The notes under the pieces were generated by a model. The model was not told the origin of the DNA, searched no databases, and saw nothing but the letters and a program-made list of their open reading frames with translations. Made by a program: the position numbers and the translations under genes. A stretch of DNA of 64,000 bases from Jaapia argillacea MUCL 33604 (lineage: Eukaryota > Basidiomycota > Agaricomycetes > Jaapiales > Jaapiaceae): positions 11,833 to 75,832 of the forward strand of contig KL197786.1 in NCBI GenBank assembly GCA_000697665.1, in the 5' to 3' direction. Shown here piece after piece: positions 58,000 through 64,000 of this stretch (position 1 is its first letter; each line of letters begins with the position of its first letter).

Positions 58000-58692
58000 G
58001 GTGAAGACAAAGATGGTGGAAGCGAAAGTTGCACGAAGCGTGCAGGACACAATGGATGTGGCTGAACTCCAGTTGCGCGTTGATTCCAATCCCATCTCAT
58101 TGAATTCTGTCTCATTCACTCCATCCAGTCTGCCCATTCCATCTCCATGTCCCTGTTCTAGAAATTGTACATTATTTCATAAATCAACATGTGAATCCAT
58201 TATTCTCTCTACTGATTCTCATTCTGGTACTGCATTTTTAGTTTCGCATCGTGAGCCGGAATACCCTTCAACCTCTGATGTTCTGGGCTCTATCTGAGCA
58301 GTCATGGTACCACCTGTAACCCCCAAAAGGGTGTATTCTGGATTTATGAATGTCTTGTATTTTCCTCTGCATTCTCCCCTGCTTTACCCATCGCCACCAG
58401 GTCACTTCAGGTGTGAATCGGGATCAAGTGGGGATCAATTGTACATTTCCAGAGAGGGTCGACACAATCAAATGAAATGCAATGTGTGAATGAAAGGACA
58501 CCATGTTCTGTTCATAGGGAGAGAAATTGTATTCAGTTTCCGAGTGTCCCCCACCTGAGGCAAGAATGGGGAGGGGTACGACATGTAGGCAGTGCCGAGA
58601 TGCGTCGAGCAGATCACATGACCGCGTCCTTCAAATTCCGGTTTGTTGATTCGCCATCTCTCCCTCCTTCCCACACATACGTTGTTTACAGC
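58000..58692. promoter_or_regulatory. Divergent intergenic region between TET and Q, copy 2
   Basis: About 690 bp head to head between TET (minus) and Q2 (plus). No gene is seen. It probably holds the promoters of both genes. No clear TATA box or shared motif with the matching 238-bp region of copy 1 was found by eye. Confidence 0.35.
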
Positions 58693-61417
58693 ATGCCCCC
58701 TCGTCCAGAGCCAGCGACTTACAATCTCACTGATGCCGACCTGGACATTCTCGAGGACTACAGAGACCGCTACAAGGTTGCAAAGCGGCATCAGCGTAAA
58801 CCCATACTCAACAAGTCCGTCGCCACCGTCATTAAGAAGCTCGAAGAGTCTGAGCCCGTGATGACAAAGGTCCGGTTGGGCGTGAGTCAGGTATGTGGGT
58901 TCCTTGAGCCCCTCAGGAACCAGACTTACATGTCGTGGAGGCCGTGTCCAACTGCATGTTACAGGAAGTGCCGAAGTCCATTAATGATCTCATCGGCTTC
59001 TTCATGAGAAACTGGACACCCAAGTCGGTCCTGGAGTACCTCATGCGTGGGGAAATCAAGGAAAAGCAAGTTGAGAAGCAGCAGGAAAAGGATGATCCGG
59101 AGGGTAGTTTTAAGTATTATCAGGCTGCTGTTAGTGAGTTGATGAAGGGACTTGATGCAGCGACAAAGTGGGACCATGAGAAGTTGGCCATTGAGTGGAA
59201 CACTCTCAGACCGCCTCTGGTGGTTCAACAAAGGTATATTTGGTTGCCCGTTTGAGCCCTTCTGATGTTGAACTGGTGGATCTCCCAATGCAGAGCAGCC
59301 GAGAAGTGAGCCATGCCCTCAGTCACCAAGTTTCTTCGTCTCATGAGGGAAAAGCTAGGTGTCTATGCCGTGACGGTGTTCGGGTACCAAGGCTCCGATG
59401 GTAAAATCATTTATTTTTGGTATGAAATCCTCCTCTGCATGTATATGATCCTAAATCCACTCCCATTCACCAGTGTCAACATGCCCGGATCCAGGTTTAT
59501 TTGTGAGAATGGTGGATTTGAGTGTAGTGAAGCGATGGTCATGTGGGCAAAATGGCTGAAGTCTAGAATAAGTGGGTCCATCATTCACAATTGGCATGAC
59601 GCAGCTCATCCTCACCTCTCAGATTGAGATAATGATCTGGACATAGGTGCTGAGGTGCTGGTAGGGCGTAACAAAAAAGTCAAAGAGAATCCCCATCTAG
59701 AGTTAGACAACAATAACTACCCTGTGTTGCCTGATCCTCTCCCCAGCAGTAAGGCTGTGTGTGAAGTCGTCCTGAGGGACTTCCTGAATCTAACGTGGAG
59801 TAAGCATTCCTCCAATTGAATCAATCCACTAGGCTGATTCTTATACAGTGCAGCAATCCGGCAAAAAGTCCAGCGTGTCCTGGGGTCAACTTGCAGTCCA
59901 GCCCGACCTTTGGATCAACTGGAAGTGGTTTCCAGCTGATGGAGTATTCAAAGACCCTTCAAAAATGCATCGGGACAATTCATATGCTGTTCTGCTGAAG
60001 CTGAGTGATGTGACACAAAATGGGATCTTTCGATTCCTCAGGCTATCTCGTACCATTGCCGATTGGTCCTTGTTTATATTCGATCAGCATCTACTGAGAC
60101 TTCATAGATGCCCAGAGGGATGAGCCTGTTACAACGGCCACGGCCACCCCTGCAGGCACGTCCGGCAAAAGTCGTGGCACAGGAAAGGCATCATCAAAGC
60201 GAAAGGGTCAGTCGGCTATAACAGAAGGGAAAAGGGGGCGTTCAGGCAAGGGGCGACAATCCTCGGTTAACGAGTCAGGGGCCGAAGCATCATCGACTGA
60301 TGAGTCAGACCATAGTGAGTTCCTGATACCAATCTTGCCAGCCCAATTGACTCTGACTCAGGTGATATTGAAGATTCAGGGGTGAAAGGTATGTGATCCG
60401 CCATCTCAATGTTGTAGTCCTCATCGTTTGCTGCAGTCAATGGGCAGGTCGGCCGACACAGGCCATATATTAGTCCTTACGGCCGAACAGAAAAAGACAA
60501 TGGGATAGGTGCATCCACTGCGAAGTTGGTACATTGCCGTCAAATCAGGTTGTGGGTGCTACCACTATTTCAACTGGCAATGACACAGCAGTCAGCACAG
60601 CTTTAGCCGCCGGAATTGGTACTTTGCCCACAAATCTGTTTCCCGGCGATGTGGGATCTTTCCCTACATCAGCCCATCCTTTAGGTGGGGATGCTTCCGT
60701 GACTCCCCCCTTAACCAGTATGGCTTCGTCATCAGTAGAAGGAGGTCAAGTAGGAGTTTCCTCAGCTTCGGCTGGTAAAGCATCAGGTGAGACATCCCCC
60801 AACAATGATCTACTCCCTTTTCACCTTTTATGGCAGACAGAACTATGTTAGTCAGACCACAACCACATCCGGCATATGGGAAGAAGTCCTCCGGTGAGCA
60901 GGGCGAAACCAGCATGGATGTCGACTAACTTCTGATGTATTATAGGTGAAAATGACAGGCAATGGCCTCATCAAGATACTGGTATGTCTTTCCATCTCAG
61001 AAACAGAGTTCACTATTGATTCATCTTCTCAGCATCAAACCTGTCCGAAGTCCGTGGGGCTGGCAATGACCAACCCCTCACCGATGTCAGTGATGAACGT
61101 GTCAATCCTGCACCTCCAGTGGTAAAGCCTGGGAAGAAAAAATGGTTAGTGCCTGTGGTTGAGATTTGTGAGTTCAGTGAAATTTTCAGAAGTCTGGCTT
61201 CCCCCTTGACATTTCCTTAGCTTCCCTCGGATGTGTGGGACCACCAAGCAAGAAGAGGAAAGTCGATGCAAATTCAGTGACAATAGAACCACCCAAGACA
61301 CCTATGCAACCACCGCTAACGCCGAGGAGATCCGCACGGCAGTCTGTTACAGGCGGCAAGTCATCTCGGCAGTCTGGTAAAGCCGGTCAGACTCCAAATG
61401 GTCAATCGAAGTCCTAG
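58693..61417 (+). pseudogene. Passenger protein Q2, relative of Q1
   Basis: ATG at 58693. The N-terminus is helical (NLTDADLDILEDYRDRY). Then come FFMRNWTPKSVLEYLMRG, YYQAAVSELMKGL and IEWNTLRPPLVVQQR, then after an intron FLRLMREKLGVYAVTVFGYQ, the NNNYPVLPDPLPSS stretch, VSWGQLAVQPDLWINWKWFP and DPSKMH. The tail (60120-61417) is disordered, Lys/Ser/Thr-rich, spread over small exons, and contains PPSKKRKVDA, a textbook SV40-type nuclear localisation signal (61238-61267). TGA codons at 59307-59309 and 59625-59627 interrupt the likely frame. Block order matches Q1. The nuclear signal argues that Q works in the nucleus, fitting a role with the transposase or TET, but the role is unknown. Confidence 0.5.
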
Positions 61418-61623
61418 AGTGTTCCTCTGATCTCAGGGATATTGATACAACTGCCTTACATGTTCCTAGTAATGTGATAATAGATGTCCCATGGCCGAAC
61501 AACAATGCTGGAGATCAGCCTGACCATCACTATTTACCCGGCACACTGTCAAAGTCACCCAGCAGCAATGATTGAGGTTGTGGTGTAATGACTACATTAT
61601 ACAAGAGATGAGCTTCAATACTA

Positions 61624-63384
61624 CTACTCTAGGTCCTTGTAATCCTGGGCATAATCAACTCTGTCCTTGGTCCTCTCAAGGCTACCTAGAGTCAGCCCAA
61701 AAAGCTCCCCAGCAGACTCGACATTGGCGAGTGCCACTCTGAGGTTGTTATACAGATGATACTTGTGACTTATCTCAAATCTCGCCCTTGATGCGTTGGC
61801 AAGGACCATCCCAACGCTCAATCCACGCCTCCAGAAATCTAACTCCCGACCAGCTCCAACCCAGTTTATGTCCTAACAGGCGAAAGGATAAGTAAAGAAC
61901 AATGATGATGGTAAAACACATACCCGACTTGCCACAAAGTCACCTGGGACCTCGACTCTCTCAACCAGGGGATATGCACCCCATCCCCGGGACTCAGGAT
62001 CATTTTGGCTGCTCATATCACCCTCATGAGCGCTGTAGGGTCCATATGAGCTGCCTGGGACTCGAATCTTCTCTTTGTCGCCGACATCTTCCACCTCCAC
62101 AATCATTGGCACTTCGTCTCCAAGTGCCGTATCTGGTGTGGATGGGTCAAGATCTCGGAATCGTTGTGGTGGGGTGGTCAGATCCGTGATCTCGCCCAGA
62201 TGGTCGATTGTAATGGGGGAGGGAGATGTCCTGCTTGGACGTTTAGGAATTGGATGTCTGGCGGGCTTTCGTTTCTGTTGTGGAACATCGTCAGTGATAT
62301 CGATGTAGTCACCTGGGGCAATCCTTCTTTTCTGGGACCCATCCAAGCGGGATGGGCCTGCTACTGGTTGGGGTGATGGGATCCATACAGGTTCCTTTCG
62401 TTGAAATGGTGGTATGGAGATTGGGGCGTCAGGAGGTAAGTGGTCATCACGAGTATCGAGATGCCTGGCAGTGGGGACAGAGATCTGGGTGCCTGCTGGT
62501 CGAGCTGGCAGTTTGATAATGAGTCTCGGGTTCGGCAGCCTGGGTGCTGGGACCGGCTCTGATGTCGGGCCAAGGAGGAATGGATCCAACCGTGGTATTG
62601 TTGTCCTTGAATTAGAGGCTGCACCAGACCCCTGTGCCGGATTTGAATGAGCTGGCATCGGAGTGAGGTCAAGCATTGAAATACGTCTAGGAGATTTCGA
62701 TTGTTGTCTTGTGGCTGGGGGTAACTGTGGTTTTGGCATGAAGTGAACTCGATTAATTTCGGGCAAAGGGACGGATTGCCGGATTGGAGAGAGATCGAAG
62801 ATGCTGAGTTTGGCATTCGCCTTAGCAGAGATTTGTGGGGGAGGAGTGAGTTCAAGCATATTGAGACTGGTAGCAGGGCAGGTCAAAGATGGGAGCACCG
62901 ATTGGGGACGAACCAGGGAGGGGATGTCGAGAAAGTGTTCGACTGTCTTGGATCGTCCGCTAACTGGAGATGGCCCTGGGATCATCGACAGCCAGGATGA
63001 ACTGGCACCGCGGGACTGAGGACTGGATTCTATGACGGGAGGACCCATCACAGCACCAGCAGTGGACGTCGCTGGAAATAGGGAGAGTTAGATGCATCGC
63101 AAAGAAAATTAGGGTGAAGACTTACTTGGTCGAATGGAATCTTCGTGCTCAATGATATCACCAACACAATAGTCGGCCTCATAAGCACGAAGTTCCATTT
63201 CCTGCTGGAACTGAATGGACAGAGTCGTTCCAGCAGACAAATTGACCGCATCGAAGGTTGCGATGGGAGCCTCTGCTTGTCCAACTGCACTTCATGTCAA
63301 CAAAATGTAATGGATCTGCAATACGGACATACCAGGATCGTTTTCCACTACATCGGATTGAACGGGAGTAAAACGGGCATCCAT
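61624..63384 (-). CDS. Intact 535-aa disordered nuclear-type protein with SUMO-interaction-like motif
   Basis: Minus-strand gene with four exons: 63333-63384, 63126-63284, 61924-63071 and 61624-61872. All introns are GT-AG and in frame, and there is no stop. The N-terminus (MDARFTPVQSDVVEND, then TTLSIQFQQEMELRAYEADY) looks folded. The long middle is Pro/Ser/Arg-rich. It contains DYIDITDDVPQQKRK at about 62280-62320, which resembles a SUMO-interacting motif (hydrophobic core followed by acids) next to a basic nuclear-signal-like patch. A second similar core (EITDLTTPP) lies near 62180. The C-terminal 83 residues are helical (LSVGMVLANASRARFEISH, then LYNNLRVALANVESAGELF). No family recognised. 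It is the best-preserved gene of copy 2 and converges on Q2. Confidence 0.65.
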
Positions 63385-63600
63385 TTTCAAGAGTCTGCAG
63401 AGTGTGTGATTGTGGTGTTTGCAAAGTAGGATAAGTCTTATGTTTGGCATTTGCCATTGGCGTGGGATAAGATGTGGCCGACCACCGGAGGTTGCCGATC
63501 CGCTGGCTTTTCATCCAAAGTTGAAAGTGCCGCACTTCATCCTGTCTCCACACCTGCTTCATCACTTCCCTGGTTCACTGCCTTTATTCTCTAATATATC

Positions 63601-64000
63601 ATGTCTTCCACCGCATAGACTCAATACTCTGATGAGTATGTCCAAGCTGCAAAGGACGCTATGTGTCCATTCACACAAGGAATGTACACGTTCTCTTATC
63701 AGCTGGGACAACTCCATGCTGCGATTCCCAACACCAGCCCAAGGGACCTTGACATGTGAGTGATTAAAATCTGGGGTGAATGGGTACGTTCTCTGACCTT
63801 CCTTTATGCCGATGTTTACTTTGTATTCGTAGCAAGACTTTGTGGCAGCATTTGCCAGTGCCGGGAATGTAGCAACTCCATTCCTGGATTTATATCCTCA
63901 ACCCCAATGCTCGCGCGTCGCGCAGCACCTCCTCATCTTGATGGATCGCTGTGCCCAAGCCAAATGCAACTTCGTTGGTGAGGAACTTGCACAGCTCAAT
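63601..64000 (+). CDS. Partial gene at the right edge, unknown function
   Basis: ATG at 63601 (MSSTA). It continues TQYSDEYVQAAKDAMCPF, then MYTFSYQLGQLHAAIPNTSP, an intron of about 45 bp ending TTCGTAG, and QDFVAAFASAGNVATPFL to CAQAKCNFVG at a GGTGAGG donor. A TAG at 63616-63618 and a TGA at 63757-63759 lie in the obvious frame, so it may be decayed, or the start and one intron may be misplaced. It is divergent from the gene at 61624-63384, with about 215 bp between starts. It continues past the window. Confidence 0.35.

Larger units (their letters stand above)
48583..64000. mobile_element. KDZ-TET transposon copy 2, left end to window edge
   Basis: Starts with CACACTGTTCAGCTA inside element B's reverse transcriptase. 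From left to right: three small paralogous genes (plus), P3 (minus), KDZ (minus), TET (minus), Q2 (plus), an intact disordered protein (minus) and a partial gene (plus). The gene order TET, KDZ, P on one strand with Q divergent is the order recovered in copy 1 after undoing its inversion. No inverted copy of the terminus is found before 64000, so the right end lies outside. Whether the last two genes belong to the transposon cannot be shown here. It was inserted after element B. Confidence 0.7.

Noticed and set aside
14185-63759. Recoding of TGA (alternative code or selenocysteine) because so many genes contain in-frame TGA
   Set aside because: TGA is also used as a normal terminator (for example at 50227-50229), the TET2 site has Arg in its sister copy, and methylation decay explains the pattern more simply.

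Overview
The window is fungal nuclear DNA, almost certainly from a mushroom-forming basidiomycete (Agaricomycetes). The evidence is many 45-60 bp GT-AG introns, hAT and KDZ (Kyakuja-Dileera-Zisupton) transposases with the CxC2 cysteine cluster, TET/JBP-type dioxygenases next to KDZ genes, and chromodomain Ty3/Gypsy elements. There are no operons, no prokaryotic genes and no rRNA. Two assembly gaps (33859-33878 and 46720-47003) interrupt it.

Left part (1-17402). A long decayed Ser/Thr-rich reading frame on the minus strand (222-6696) is split by a clean 553-bp solo LTR with a 5-bp target duplication. It is followed by a hAT transposase remnant, a Copia-like LTR, a dispersed repeat and a tRNA-like fragment. 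Then come host-type genes: a 17-exon orphan gene encoding an acidic nuclear-type protein (11108-13721), a decayed F-box/LRR-like gene (14015-15573) and a small intact coiled-coil gene (16622-17111).

Central finding. The window holds two diverged copies of one large KDZ-TET transposon. Copy 1 starts at 17403 and is cut off at 29782 by an LTR element. Copy 2 starts at 48583 and runs off the right edge. Both begin with the same 15-bp end followed by degenerate repeats of about 20 bp. Both carry the same gene module: TET/JBP dioxygenase, then KDZ transposase about 100-120 bp downstream, then a conserved passenger gene (here P) about 140-165 bp after that, all on one strand, with a second passenger gene (here Q) divergent from TET. 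Copy 1 looks scrambled, but a single inversion of about 4 kb (roughly 22.57-26.59 kb), with one breakpoint in KDZ and one in TET, converts it to the copy 2 layout. Copy 2 also carries a tandem trio of small paralogous two-exon genes (49151-51165), an intact 535-aa disordered protein with a SUMO-interaction-like motif (61624-63384) and a partial gene at the edge.

Between the two copies (29783-48582) lie two fossil Ty3/Gypsy elements. Element A is a chromovirus with LTRs at both ends and an extra coiled-coil reading frame in the env position. Element B is a different Gypsy lineage that starts directly at A's right-hand LTR and is interrupted in its reverse transcriptase by copy 2. The nesting order is therefore copy 1 first, then A/B inside or beside it, then copy 2 inside B.

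Functionally, KDZ would mobilise the unit. TET/JBP enzymes oxidise 5-methylcytosine and could change the methylation state of the element. In the non-viral genes nearly every in-frame stop is TGA, which fits CGA to TGA decay of methylated CpG. One of these stops replaces the residue between His and Asp of the TET iron-binding motif in copy 2. The roles of P, Q and the small paralogues are unknown.
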